Below, one piece after another: positions 5,437 through 12,682 of a stretch of 12,682 nt of DNA (positions are counted from its first letter, which is position 1; every line of letters begins with the position of its first letter). This stretch comes from Chitinophagaceae bacterium (GTDB lineage: Bacteria; Bacteroidota; Bacteroidia; Chitinophagales; Chitinophagaceae). Both the position numbers and the translations under genes were made by a program. The notes under the pieces were generated by a model. That model ran no database searches. It worked only from the letters and a program-made list of their open reading frames with translations, and was not told the DNA's origin. Location of the stretch: assembly GCA_947468255.1 (NCBI GenBank), contig CANIMM010000060.1:1-12682 (forward strand), written 5' to 3'.

Positions 5437-6534
5437 ATGGATGATATTTTGTTACTAGAGGAGGTGGAAAGCTACTTAAGAGGAGAAATGACGCCCGAAG
5501 AGAAAAACTTATTTGAAAGACGCCGGAAAAATGATGCTGAGCTGGATCAATTAGTGGTTGAGCATACTTATTTTTTACAAGGCATGGAAACTTTTGGATC
5601 CATCAAGACCTTCAAACACAGTCTAACGGAAGTGGAAGCCCAATTAATATCAGAAGGACTAATTGGCTTAACCCCACTAAACGGCAAAGCAAAAATTATT
5701 TTTCTCTGGAAAAAACACAAACGCAATATCGCAGTTGCAGCATCCATCGCAGGCTTTATTTCCATCTTGGCCTCAGGTATATTAGTTACTTATACCAGGA
5801 AATTTGGCAATGAAAATTACCGCGTTTTGGTAGACCAACTCAATAAAACAAATCGGGAAGTAAATAAGTTAAAATCCAAGGATGCGATTGAAAATGCTGG
5901 CATTGAAAAGCCAGAAGTCGATTTCAGAGCTACCGGTTTTTTAATTGATGGAAAAGGATATTTGATCACCAATGCACACGTGATCAGCAGGATGAAAAAT
6001 ATCTATATTGAAAATAGGAAAGGTGATTTTTATAAAGCGGTTGCACTCTACTCTGACAAAGAAGTTGATCTAGCAATTTTAAAAATAACAGATACTACGT
6101 TTAAGGCAGTGGGCAATTTGCCTTTCAGTATTAAAAAAGGGAATTCAGAACTGGGTGAGCAATTTTTCACCCTTGGATTTCCAAGAAATGAAATCGTATA
6201 CGGGGAAGGGTATTTAAGTGCTGAATCCGGAAGTGATGGAGATTCTTCGGCTTACCAATTAAATGTCTCTGCCAACCCAGGCAATAGTGGAGGACCAGTC
6301 ATTAATGGTAAAGGTGAAATCATCGGAATTATCACTGCCAAAGATGCAAAAGCGGACGGCGTTGTATATGCAGCAAAATCAAGAAATATACTTACCCTGC
6401 TAGACAAACTAAAGAAAATGGATGATCAATACCAGGTCATTAAAACACCCAATAAGACAGATTTGAAAAAACTAGACCGGGTACACCAAGTTAAGAAGAT
6501 GGAGGAATATGTTTTTATGGTTGTCGGAAACTAA
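5437..6534 (+). CDS. membrane-anchored HtrA/trypsin-like serine protease with anti-sigma-like N-terminus
   Basis: 365 residues in three parts. Residues 1-95 are cytoplasmic and open with LLEEVESYLRGEMTPEEKNLFERR, which resembles the start of Bacteroidota anti-sigma factors; no HxxxCxxC zinc site is seen. KKHKR (92-96) precedes one membrane segment (about 97-119), which places the rest in the periplasm. A short heptad-like linker (128-150) leads to a chymotrypsin-fold protease (about 160-325) with TNAHVI (H181), EVDLAIL (D211) and NPGNSGGPV (S284), a complete triad of S1C/DegP type. No PDZ domain follows, only a charged tail of about 40 residues. The gene sits 2 nt after the ECF sigma factor, so the N-terminus probably binds that sigma factor while the protease domain senses or processes something in the periplasm. 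That coupling is inferred. A long terminator ends the unit. Confidence 0.86.
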   Translation: MDDILLLEEVESYLRGEMTPEEKNLFERRRKNDAELDQLVVEHTYFLQGMETFGSIKTFKHSLTEVEAQLISEGLIGLTPLNGKAKIIFLWKKHKRNIAVAASIAGFISILASGILVTYTRKFGNENYRVLVDQLNKTNREVNKLKSKDAIENAGIEKPEVDFRATGFLIDGKGYLITNAHVISRMKNIYIENRKGDFYKAVALYSDKEVDLAILKITDTTFKAVGNLPFSIKKGNSELGEQFFTLGFPRNEIVYGEGYLSAESGSDGDSSAYQLNVSANPGNSGGPVINGKGEIIGIITAKDAKADGVVYAAKSRNILTLLDKLKKMDDQYQVIKTPNKTDLKKLDRVHQVKKMEEYVFMVVGN

Positions 6535-6550
6535 CCCCTCTTAAAAAGAT

Positions 6551-6586
6551 AAAAAAAGCGTTCCGATTTTTCGGAACGCTTTTTTT
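6551..6586. terminator. bidirectional terminator between convergent genes
   Basis: AAAAAAAGCGTTCCGA (6551-6566) and TCGGAACGCTTTTTTT (6571-6586) are perfect complements around a TTTT loop. The GC-containing core AGCGTTCCGA is flanked by A and T runs, so it can terminate in both directions. It lies 16 nt after the protease stop codon, and its right end touches the stop codon of the minus-strand nucleotidyltransferase gene. Confidence 0.93.
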
Positions 6587-7485
6587 TAAGCCCAAAGAGA
6601 AATTGGATATTCTCCATCGGCTACCAATTTTTCTACACTTGCTTTTACAATCGGTGCATCTTCTTTATAGGTTACGCCAAACCATTGGGCAGAGGTAGGT
6701 ATCACCTGAATCGTACCACCTTGATTTTGAACAAAGTCATCTCCCAATAATGGTATAAAAAATTCTGCCTTGATATCCGAAAAGTGATCCCTAACAAAAG
6801 CATGGAATAAATTTTCTGTCGCAGCAAACATCGTAGGAGGAAAACACCAGAAATTCATAGATACACTAGAATCAAAGGGGACTTCTACTTGAACACCATT
6901 TTCTTCATACACAATTTTATCAGCCTCTTTGTATATTTTAGTACGTTCCTTGATGCTTACTAGTTTACTATTGGCATCTACCTTACACACTCCCCTACTA
7001 ACCGTACCATGATCACTTAGGGTTTTGGCAAGTTCATATCCAATAATGGCATAGGTCTTTTCATTACACTGATTCTGTAAGAAAGCTGCCGCTTTTTCAA
7101 ACGAGTCCTTACCATAAAAATCATCCGCATTAATTACAGCAAATGGCTCTTTAATCACCTCCTTGGCACATAACAGCGCATGGGCTGTTCCCCAAGGTTT
7201 CGTTCTTTCCGCAGGTATTTGAACATCGGGTAAAAATGCATCCTTTTCTTGATAAACATATTCGATTGCAATTTTCCCTTTTAATTTAGGCTCAAAAATT
7301 GCCTTAAAATCGTCTGCAAAATCTTTTCGAATGATAAACACTACTTTTCCAAAACCTGCGCGAATGGCATCATAAATGGAATAATCCATAATGGTTTCAC
7401 CCGAAGGACCAAAGGATTGAATTTGTTTCATACTTCCATAACGGCTGGCCATTCCAGCAGCCAATATTAACAGCGTTGGTTGCAT
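6586..7485 (-). CDS. sugar-phosphate nucleotidyltransferase family protein
   Basis: 299 residues with a single NTP-transferase (GT-A like) domain. LLILAAGMASRYGSMKQ (5-21) is the nucleotide-binding loop (LAAGxxxRxGxxKQ), TIMDYSIYDAIRAG (31-44) follows as in sugar nucleotidylyltransferases, KPWGTAHALL (96-105) is the GTAHA-type segment, and INADDFYG (118-125) holds the metal-binding Asp pair. The family transfers a nucleotidyl group from NTP to a sugar 1-phosphate or similar phosphate. The exact sugar and base cannot be read here; glucose-1-phosphate uridylyl- or thymidylyltransferase are the nearest well-known relatives. It appears to be a single-gene unit, divergent from the PLP enzyme downstream of it on the plus strand. 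Its stop codon overlaps the shared terminator at 6551-6586. Confidence 0.85.
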   Translation of the reverse strand: MQPTLLILAAGMASRYGSMKQIQSFGPSGETIMDYSIYDAIRAGFGKVVFIIRKDFADDFKAIFEPKLKGKIAIEYVYQEKDAFLPDVQIPAERTKPWGTAHALLCAKEVIKEPFAVINADDFYGKDSFEKAAAFLQNQCNEKTYAIIGYELAKTLSDHGTVSRGVCKVDANSKLVSIKERTKIYKEADKIVYEENGVQVEVPFDSSVSMNFWCFPPTMFAATENLFHAFVRDHFSDIKAEFFIPLLGDDFVQNQGGTIQVIPTSAQWFGVTYKEDAPIVKASVEKLVADGEYPISLWA

Positions 7486-7516
7486 ATTTTAATGTAAATT
7501 GTTGGTTATGTTGCAA

Positions 7517-7535
7517 TTTTGCAAATGCAAAAATA
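7517..7535. promoter_or_regulatory. palindrome and possible -7 element between divergent genes
   Basis: TTTTGCA and TGCAAAA (7517-7523, 7526-7532) form a 7-bp inverted repeat with a 2-nt centre in the 76-nt gap between the nucleotidyltransferase (minus) and PLP enzyme (plus) genes. TATTTTTG on the minus strand (7535-7528) matches the -7 consensus and overlaps the palindrome, but no -33 element is seen at the right distance. It could be an operator, but it is short and A+T-rich. Confidence 0.3.
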
Positions 7536-7561
7536 ATCTAATAGCCTAATATATCATAGAA

Positions 7562-8467
7562 ATGCTTTTCCCCACTTCAAAAATTACTATTCAAAAACTT
7601 TCAGATGATTTGTTTGACCAAAAGAAGCTAACGGTCTCCGTTTTGAGGTTAGACCAGCTTCATGAAATTGTTTCTGGTAACAAGCTATTTAAACTATATT
7701 ACCTTTTACCAATTGCACAGCAGCAATCCCAGGAAGGAATTATTACTTTCGGCGGCCCTTATTCCAATCATTTAGTAGCAACCGCATATGCATGTAAAGA
7801 AATTGGATTAAAAAGCATCGGTATCGTTAGAGGTGAGCAGCCGGCTGTACTTTCTCATACCCTTCAGGCCTGTTTAGCGCATGGAATGGAATTAAAATTT
7901 ATTACTCGCCAACAATATGACAAAAAGGACCAACCTGAATTTCTAGAATCGATCAATTGGGCGTATCCAAAATTCCTTTCCATTCCAGAAGGAGGATACC
8001 ACCCGCTGGGGGCTGAAGGAGCATCCTTAATAATGAATTGGATTCCCAATGACACCACCCATATTTGTTGTGCCGTTGGTACTGCTACTACGCTGGCGGG
8101 CATTTTAAAGGGACTAAAAAAAGAGCAGCAACTAATTGGCTTCCCTGTCATCAAAAACATGAGTGACATAGAACAAAGATTAGCATCCTTATTGCCTATC
8201 CCCTATAATACCCAGCAGTTGCAAATCATGGATGAATACCATTTTGGAGGGTATGCAAAAAAAACTCAGGAATTAATAGACGCTATGAATACACTGTATG
8301 AAAAGCACCAATTACCAACTGATTTTGTTTATACTGGCAAAATGATGTTTGGTGTAATAGACTGTATTTCAAAAGATTTTTTTCAAAAAGGAAGCAATAT
8401 CCTGTGTATTCACACCGGCGGATTACAGGGCAATTTATCCTTACCGCCAGGCAGTTTGAAATTTTAA
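7562..8467 (+). CDS. ACC deaminase / D-cysteine desulfhydrase family PLP enzyme
   Basis: 301 residues of the fold-type II (tryptophan synthase beta-like) PLP superfamily. SGNKLFKLYYLL (38-49) contains the PLP-binding Lys (K41), and FGGPYSNHL holds the Ser-Asn-His cluster next to the cofactor. CAVGTATTLAG is the glycine-rich phosphate-binding loop, and the C-terminal IHTGGLQG matches the HTGG motif of this family. Members deaminate 1-aminocyclopropane-1-carboxylate or break down D-cysteine to pyruvate, H2S and ammonia; most bacterial proteins annotated this way in non-plant-associated species are likelier to act on D-cysteine or related D-amino acids. Which substrate applies here is not decidable from the visible motifs. 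The ATG at 7562 follows an A-rich stretch. No partner gene clarifies its role. Confidence 0.86.
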   Translation: MLFPTSKITIQKLSDDLFDQKKLTVSVLRLDQLHEIVSGNKLFKLYYLLPIAQQQSQEGIITFGGPYSNHLVATAYACKEIGLKSIGIVRGEQPAVLSHTLQACLAHGMELKFITRQQYDKKDQPEFLESINWAYPKFLSIPEGGYHPLGAEGASLIMNWIPNDTTHICCAVGTATTLAGILKGLKKEQQLIGFPVIKNMSDIEQRLASLLPIPYNTQQLQIMDEYHFGGYAKKTQELIDAMNTLYEKHQLPTDFVYTGKMMFGVIDCISKDFFQKGSNILCIHTGGLQGNLSLPPGSLKF

Positions 8468-8485
8468 CTACCTAATTTTTGTCAT

Positions 8486-8493
8486 TACCTTTG
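8486..8493 (+). promoter_or_regulatory. -7 promoter element before the Fn3-like secreted protein
   Basis: TACCTTTG matches TAnnTTTG exactly and would start transcription about 30 nt before the ATG at 8532. No TTG is seen 18-22 nt upstream, so the -33 part is missing or weak. Confidence 0.4.
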
Positions 8494-8531
8494 AGGCAAT
8501 AATTTTTTTAGCAAAATTTCGTTTATTGGTT

Positions 8532-9317
8532 ATGCTTAAATCCATTTGTATACTTGTCCTATTTTGTACCATCCTTTCAGGCAATATTTTCGCCCAGGAC
8601 ACATTGCCCAAAATTTCTGTAATTAACATTAAAGGCAAGATAATCGTTAGCTGGAAAAACGCCTACGGTAAAACAATTAGCAATATCAATATTCAACGCT
8701 CTACCGATAGCATAAAAAAATTTGTAACCATTGGAACGGTTTTAAATCCAATGAATGATGAAAATGGATACGTTGATAATAAATTGCCTGCCGGAAAAAT
8801 TTTCTATCGGGTATTTATTGCATTTGAAGGAGGTGATTATTTGTTTAGCCAATCCTATGTTCCTAAAATGGATACGGTTAAAATAATCAACAAAGAAATA
8901 ATGGAATTTGAAAATGAACTAGTTAAAAAGCAGCGAGCTGAATATAAAAATGAAATAACACCAGATAAAAAAATTATACTTTCCGAAAAAAAAGAAGCAA
9001 TAATACCGCCTCCCCCTCCAGTATATGTTCCAAGCAAATTTGTGTTTGTAGGAAAAGACAATAACGTAATCATTGCTTTACCGGATGCCGAAACAAAAAA
9101 AATGTCGATCAAGTTTTTTGACGAAAACAATACTCCACTTTTTGAATTATCCAAAATAAATGACCCCTATCTGATAATGGAAAAAGTAAATTTTCTTCAC
9201 ACTGGATGGTTCCATTTCAACTTATATGAAAATAATATCTTGATAGAAAAATCAAAGTTTTTAATTCAAAAAGAGGGGAAAGGTCTTTCTAATGGAAAAG
9301 ACCAGCGCAGTAAATAA
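8532..9317 (+). CDS. secreted protein with an Fn3-like domain, function unknown
   Basis: 261 residues from the ATG at 8532. The frame is also open to a TTG at 8526, but the ATG gives a clean signal peptide, MLKSICILVLFCTILSGNIFA, with likely cleavage before QD. Residues about 28-110 look like a fibronectin type III-like beta sandwich: KIIVSWKN, INIQRSTDS, YVDNKLPAGKIFYRV. A charged, probably helical or disordered stretch follows, then a proline run IIPPPPPVYVP (near 160). A final beta-rich domain of about 90 residues (KFVFVGKDNNVIIALP onward) was not recognised. No catalytic motif, lipobox or clear C-terminal sorting signal is present. It is likely periplasmic or exported and structural or binding in role, but this is inference. 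It converges on lipB with only 14 nt between stop codons and no terminator. Confidence 0.72.
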   Translation: MLKSICILVLFCTILSGNIFAQDTLPKISVINIKGKIIVSWKNAYGKTISNINIQRSTDSIKKFVTIGTVLNPMNDENGYVDNKLPAGKIFYRVFIAFEGGDYLFSQSYVPKMDTVKIINKEIMEFENELVKKQRAEYKNEITPDKKIILSEKKEAIIPPPPPVYVPSKFVFVGKDNNVIIALPDAETKKMSIKFFDENNTPLFELSKINDPYLIMEKVNFLHTGWFHFNLYENNILIEKSKFLIQKEGKGLSNGKDQRSK

Positions 9318-9331
9318 TTGAAAGAAATTAC

Positions 9332-10126
9332 TTATTGAATCAGGGTAACATTAAATACCTTTTCAAAATTTCGCTGCAATTTCTCCTTTACTTCAACCAT
9401 ATCAACAGCGCGATTTACTTCACTTGCAATCGAAGTGACTTTTTTATTTTCTATTCCGCAGGGAATGATGTTTTTAAAATAATTTAGGTCCGTATTTACA
9501 TTAAGGGCAAATCCATGCATCGTAATCCATCTACTACAACGAACACCCATAGCGCAAATTTTCCTTTCTTTTCCAGCTATTCCTGCTTCTATCCAAACAC
9601 CTGTTTCACCTTTGATTCTGCCTCCAATAATATCATATTCAGCTAATGTAAGTATAATCACTTCCTCGAGATCCCGTAAATACCTCCCAATATCAGTATA
9701 AAATTTTTCGAGATCAATAATAGGATACCCTACAATTTGATGTGGCCCATGAAAGGTAATATCTCCCCCCCGATTGGTTTTATAAAACTGAATTCCCTGC
9801 TGGTCCATTTCAGCTTCACTAATTAAAACATTTTCTATATGACCACTTTTACCCAATGTATAAACAGGGGGATGCTCGCAAAGTAAAAAATAATGAGTGG
9901 TAGATAATGGAATGGAAGATTCGGCCAATGGATCCGACTGGTCGGGTTCGATACCCAAATTTGACAATTCGCTATTCTGAATCAACGCTTTAGCAACAGC
10001 AGACTTAAGCCGAACATTTTCTCGAAGTAATGCTTCCTGGTAATCCCAGGCAGTTTTATAATCGATCAAACCCAAATCTTTATAGGTTACTAACTGCTTA
10101 TCCAATGTAATTGATTTAATTTGCAA
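9332..10126 (-). CDS. lipB: lipoyl(octanoyl) transferase
   Basis: Transfers octanoate from acyl carrier protein to lipoyl domains of 2-oxoacid dehydrogenases and the glycine cleavage H protein; cytoplasmic. Motifs are LLCEHPPVYTLG (81-92), RGGDITFHGPHQ (119-130, family RGGxxTYHGPGQ), the catalytic Lys in KICAMGVRCSRW (K189) and the acyl-accepting Cys in IIPCGIENKKVTSI (C223). A segment of about 30 residues (44-75, rich in Ser, Glu and Asp) is inserted between the first helix and the CEHPP strand, compared with the shorter enterobacterial enzyme. No ATG is available upstream of the conserved region. TTG at 10126 gives 264 residues, but TTG at 10105 (MDKQLVTYKDLG) is the likelier start, because a TATCTTTG promoter element overlaps the first TTG. 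Divergent from the rluD-like gene. Confidence 0.93.
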   Translation of the reverse strand: MQIKSITLDKQLVTYKDLGLIDYKTAWDYQEALLRENVRLKSAVAKALIQNSELSNLGIEPDQSDPLAESSIPLSTTHYFLLCEHPPVYTLGKSGHIENVLISEAEMDQQGIQFYKTNRGGDITFHGPHQIVGYPIIDLEKFYTDIGRYLRDLEEVIILTLAEYDIIGGRIKGETGVWIEAGIAGKERKICAMGVRCSRWITMHGFALNVNTDLNYFKNIIPCGIENKKVTSIASEVNRAVDMVEVKEKLQRNFEKVFNVTLIQ

Positions 10127-10131
10127 AGATA
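10124..10131 (-). promoter_or_regulatory. -7 promoter element of lipB
   Basis: TATCTTTG on the minus strand is an exact TAnnTTTG match. Its last three bases are the TTG at 10126-10124, so transcription would begin after that codon. This points to TTG 10105 as the translation start. No clear -33 TTG is visible. Confidence 0.45.
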
Positions 10132-10268
10132 AATGAAAAGCGGACAGACTTTTAAGGTAAGAAACTTTGTTGATGGAGGCTTAGTTACTGGTATAAGCAA
10201 TCAAAAATAGTAAAATCAACCCGCTGAATAGATAATAACACTGAACACCACGATATTAAACAACAAAA

Positions 10269-11327
10269 ATGACCAACGAAATAATCCCCATCGAAGAAGA
10301 ATTGCAGGATACAGAAGAACTCTATGAGCGATTAATTATTGAAATACCCAAGGGCCAGGAACCACTTCGCATCGATAAATTCTTAATGAGTCGAATTGAG
10401 GGTGCCACCCGAAACAAAATACAGCAGGGTATTGACAATGAGCTAGTGTTGGTAAATGATAAGCCAGTAAAAACGAATTACAAGGTAAGACCCTATGATA
10501 AAATTGTGGTTTTTAGCAACCGGAATCCTGAGTCAAATGAAATTGTACCAGAAAATATTCCACTCAACATCGCTTATGAAGATGAAGATGTTTTATTAAT
10601 CAATAAACCAGCAGGGCTGGTAGTCCACCCGGGCAGTGGCAACCACAGTGGCACTTTGATCAATGGGGTAGCCTGGTACCTAAAGCAACAAAACCCTCAT
10701 CTAGAAGAAAGCGGTTTGGCGCGCTTTGGAATGGTACACAGAATTGATAAAAATACCACCGGATTGTTGGTGCTAGCCAAAAACCCCAAATCCATGACTG
10801 ACCTTGCCAAACAATTTTTCAACCATACCGTACATCGCAGGTATATCGCATTGGTTTGGGGCGACTTTGAAGAAAATGAAGGCACCATTACCGGACATGT
10901 AGGAAGGCACCAACGATTTCGGAAATTATTTACCACCTATCCGGAGGGAGAGCATGGTAAAGAAGCCATTACCCATTACAAAGTGCTTGAAAGATTTAAT
11001 TATGTAACACTGGTGGAATGTCGACTGGAGACAGGACGTACCCACCAAATCCGTGTCCACATGCAATACATCGGTCATCCATTATTTAACGATGATTTTT
11101 ATGGAGGAGATAAAATTGTTAAGGGAACCGTATTTACAAAGTACAAACAATTTGTAGACAATTGTTTTTCACTGTGTAAGCGCCAAGCCCTTCATGCTAA
11201 AGAGCTAGGCTTTATTCACCCTACTACCAAACAGCCCATCCTTTTTGAAAGTGACATGCCAGAAGATATGTTAGCAGCCATTGACAAATGGAGGAAATAC
11301 AGTGCAGACAAAAATGATATTGGCTAA
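10269..11327 (+). CDS. rluD: RluA/RluD family 23S rRNA pseudouridine synthase
   Basis: 352 residues. The N-terminal S4 RNA-binding domain spans about 33-90 (RIDKFLMSRIEGATRNKIQQ). The catalytic domain has INKPAGLVVHPG (111-122) and HRIDKNTTGLLVLA (157-170) with the catalytic Asp160, then GRTHQIRVHMQYIGHP, the third family motif. This arrangement and length fit RluD, which modifies uridines of helix 69 in 23S rRNA; RluC-type specificity is less likely but not excluded. About 30 acidic residues precede the S4 domain, as often in Bacteroidota. ATG 10269 follows an A-rich stretch (acaacaaaa). The 142-nt gap to lipB shows no convincing promoter for this gene and no RNA gene. A DUF3817 gene follows after 20 nt. 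Confidence 0.9.
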   Translation: MTNEIIPIEEELQDTEELYERLIIEIPKGQEPLRIDKFLMSRIEGATRNKIQQGIDNELVLVNDKPVKTNYKVRPYDKIVVFSNRNPESNEIVPENIPLNIAYEDEDVLLINKPAGLVVHPGSGNHSGTLINGVAWYLKQQNPHLEESGLARFGMVHRIDKNTTGLLVLAKNPKSMTDLAKQFFNHTVHRRYIALVWGDFEENEGTITGHVGRHQRFRKLFTTYPEGEHGKEAITHYKVLERFNYVTLVECRLETGRTHQIRVHMQYIGHPLFNDDFYGGDKIVKGTVFTKYKQFVDNCFSLCKRQALHAKELGFIHPTTKQPILFESDMPEDMLAAIDKWRKYSADKNDIG

Positions 11328-11347
11328 TCAGGCTTTCGCAAAAAAAA

Positions 11348-11653
11348 ATGTATTACCCTATGATTTCAAACTCATTTTCCCGTTTCAGACTAATCGCATT
11401 GATGGAAGGCTGCTCATTTTTATTATTTGCCCTTACAATGCCGATAAAATATATACTGCAATTTCCTACCCCAAACTATATCATTGGTATGTTGCACGGA
11501 ATATTATTCATAGTATACCTGCTATTATTATTACAAGTTGCTACCCAACAAAAATGGAGTTTAAAAAAAATAGCCCTGGCATTTATTGCGGCATTAATAC
11601 CTTTCGGAACAATTTATGCAAGTAAAAAATTATACCCAATTCAAAATAATTAA
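11348..11653 (+). CDS. DUF3817 domain-containing integral membrane protein
   Basis: 101 residues. FRLIALMEGCSFLLFALTMPIKY (13-35) is the conserved opening of DUF3817 proteins (RxxAxxEGxSxLLL). Three membrane segments are visible at about 15-35, 45-65 and 74-92, followed by a short basic tail. The function of the family is unknown. ATG 11348 follows a run of A and lies 20 nt after the rluD-like gene, so it is probably cotranscribed. Its stop codon overlaps by two bases the stop codon of the convergent hydroxylase gene. Confidence 0.85.
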   Translation: MYYPMISNSFSRFRLIALMEGCSFLLFALTMPIKYILQFPTPNYIIGMLHGILFIVYLLLLLQVATQQKWSLKKIALAFIAALIPFGTIYASKKLYPIQNN

Positions 11654-12444
11654 GTATTCGCCTTTTCCCTCAATTGTTGATTAGCAGTAGTAATCCTTTC
11701 AAAGTTGTTTTCATAGTCTTTATCCAAGGTATTCATCATCCTGTCCCAGAATGTAAAATACAATCCGTAGTTGCCTTTAAAAAACTGATGATGCATATTG
11801 TGATTCACAGAAGTATTCATCCAGCGACCCAGCCAATGCTTATTCAACCCCTTTGGATAAATCTCAAATCCCAAATGGCCATACACATTATATAAAGTCA
11901 TAAAAATCAGAAACACAAAAATGTGTATTAAATGAATGGGGAAAGTAAAAACAAAAACATATATAATTCCTGATTCAATCAACGCTTCGGATGGATTAAA
12001 TGCATAGGCGGCCCAGGGAGAAGGATTAACACTTTTGTGATGTACCAGATGAAAAAATTTAAATAGACGGGGATGATGCATCATTCGGTGGGTGAAATAG
12101 AAATAGGTATCATGTACAACTATCATTAAAGGAAAAACTAGTACAAAATACACCATGCCATATGCATTGATATCACTATATAGCTTACTGTGTGGCTTCA
12201 CTAAGGGATGCCTCAAAACAAATGGTACCATTGAAAAAATAAGGAAGGTAATAAAGGAATAAGCAATCTCCCTTCGAAAATCCTTATTTGCAGGAAACCG
12301 CTGTTGTATTTTTTGAAATATGAGTTTATTTTTAAGAATGACATAAAAAACCAGAAAGGCACCTCCGGCAAATAAAACATACCTAGCAATACTTAGTGCT
12401 AAAATGTACAAAGCCTGGTTCCAAGGATCTAAGAGTAGTAGCAT
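11650..12444 (-). CDS. fatty acid hydroxylase superfamily (sterol desaturase-like) membrane protein
   Basis: 264 residues, a di-iron membrane oxygenase by motif. HDTYFYFTHRMMHH (111-124), HLVHHKSVNP (132-141) and NHNMHH (214-219) are the histidine boxes of this superfamily and would bind two irons at the cytoplasmic face; H190 may also contribute. Hydrophobic segments lie at about 13-37, 61-79, 96-110 and 158-186. Members hydroxylate or desaturate lipids such as fatty acyl chains, sterols or carotenoids. The substrate here is unknown; a bacterium of this type would more likely act on membrane lipids or carotenoids than sterols. ATG at 12444 is 28 nt after the upstream Smr-protein gene, so the two are probably cotranscribed. 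No terminator is seen at its 3' end, where it meets DUF3817. Confidence 0.87.
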   Translation of the reverse strand: MLLLLDPWNQALYILALSIARYVLFAGGAFLVFYVILKNKLIFQKIQQRFPANKDFRREIAYSFITFLIFSMVPFVLRHPLVKPHSKLYSDINAYGMVYFVLVFPLMIVVHDTYFYFTHRMMHHPRLFKFFHLVHHKSVNPSPWAAYAFNPSEALIESGIIYVFVFTFPIHLIHIFVFLIFMTLYNVYGHLGFEIYPKGLNKHWLGRWMNTSVNHNMHHQFFKGNYGLYFTFWDRMMNTLDKDYENNFERITTANQQLREKANT

Positions 12445-12472
12445 TGATAAAACAATTAATAGTTATACTTTA

Positions 12473-12682
12473 TTATTTATAAGAAAAATAAATCTCCGTC
12501 GCCCCGTATCCATACGCTGCATGGTACTGGTTTACAAAAGATTTCACTTCCTTTTTTAACCTCAATATATCATGTATCTCATCCCTTAATTTCCCTACCC
12601 CTACGCCATGAATAACAGTAAATTCCAATTGTTGATGCGCAACTGCCAAATCAAAGAATTTCTCAAATGCTTTGATTTGAAT
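12473..12682 (-). CDS. Smr-domain protein, C-terminal part (5' end outside window)
   Basis: 69 codons and a TAA stop (12475-12473) are visible. FTVIHGVGVGKLRDEIHDIL carries the IHGxGxGxLR core of the Smr nuclease domain. The end, YHAAYGYGATEIYF, follows the common Bacteroidota pattern (YxxYGYGATEV). Smr domains occur at the C-terminus of MutS2 and in stand-alone proteins. In Bacteroidota this ending is typical of the DUF2027-Smr proteins, which is my preferred reading, but the diagnostic N-terminal part lies beyond the window. The gene precedes the fatty acid hydroxylase by 28 nt on the same strand. Confidence 0.83.
   Translation of the reverse strand: MQIKAFEKFFDLAVAHQQLEFTVIHGVGVGKLRDEIHDILRLKKEVKSFVNQYHAAYGYGATEIYFSYK

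Noticed and set aside
10132..10268. Divergent gap between lipB and the rluD-like gene, checked for a small RNA or second leader peptide
   Set aside because: The only ATG frame (near 10172) stops after three codons, no strong hairpin is seen, and no -33/-7 pair fits for the plus-strand gene.
11281..11625. Plus-strand frame overlapping the rluD-like and DUF3817 genes
   Set aside because: It overlaps two supported genes in another frame and shows no recognisable features.

Overview
The window looks like chromosomal DNA of a member of the Bacteroidota, probably a Chitinophagaceae-like lineage. The DNA is A+T-rich, genes generally lack Shine-Dalgarno sequences, and several upstream regions carry the Bacteroidota -7 element TAnnTTTG. 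Gene content agrees: a DAHP synthase with a C-terminal chorismate mutase, an ECF sigma factor paired with an anti-sigma-like membrane protein, a short Ala/Val/Thr/Asp-rich lipoprotein, and an Smr protein with the Bacteroidota-style C-terminus. No mobile element, CRISPR array, tRNA or rRNA was seen.

Left part (1-4384, minus strand): an aromatic amino acid operon read right to left. The order is pheA (prephenate dehydratase with ACT domain), a class I/II aminotransferase, tyrA (prephenate dehydrogenase), then DAHP synthase-chorismate mutase, which runs off the left edge. Together these cover the entry step of the shikimate pathway and most of the branch from chorismate to Phe and Tyr. In front of pheA is what reads as a complete transcription attenuator: a good Bacteroidota promoter (TTG-N20-TAATTTTG), a 24-codon leader peptide whose codons 7-16 read FARFYFSYYF, a 10-bp terminator hairpin with a U-tract, and a mutually exclusive antiterminator that starts just after the Phe/Tyr codons. 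This is the most interesting thing in the window.

Middle part (4470-6590): a small lipoprotein gene (minus) ends at a strong hairpin terminator. Divergent from it is a two-gene unit: an ECF-type sigma factor with a non-ATG start, and, 2 nt downstream, a protein fusing an anti-sigma-like N-terminus, one membrane segment and an HtrA/trypsin-like protease domain with an intact His-Asp-Ser triad. A long bidirectional terminator closes this unit.

Right part (6586-12682): mostly housekeeping or single-gene units. They are a sugar-phosphate nucleotidyltransferase (minus), an ACC deaminase/D-cysteine desulfhydrase family PLP enzyme (plus), a secreted protein with an Fn3-like domain (plus), lipB (minus, TTG start), an RluD-like pseudouridine synthase followed by a DUF3817 membrane protein (plus), and a fatty acid hydroxylase superfamily membrane protein preceded by the C-terminal end of an Smr-domain protein (minus, cut by the right edge). 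Several neighbouring genes converge with almost no space between them and no visible terminator.
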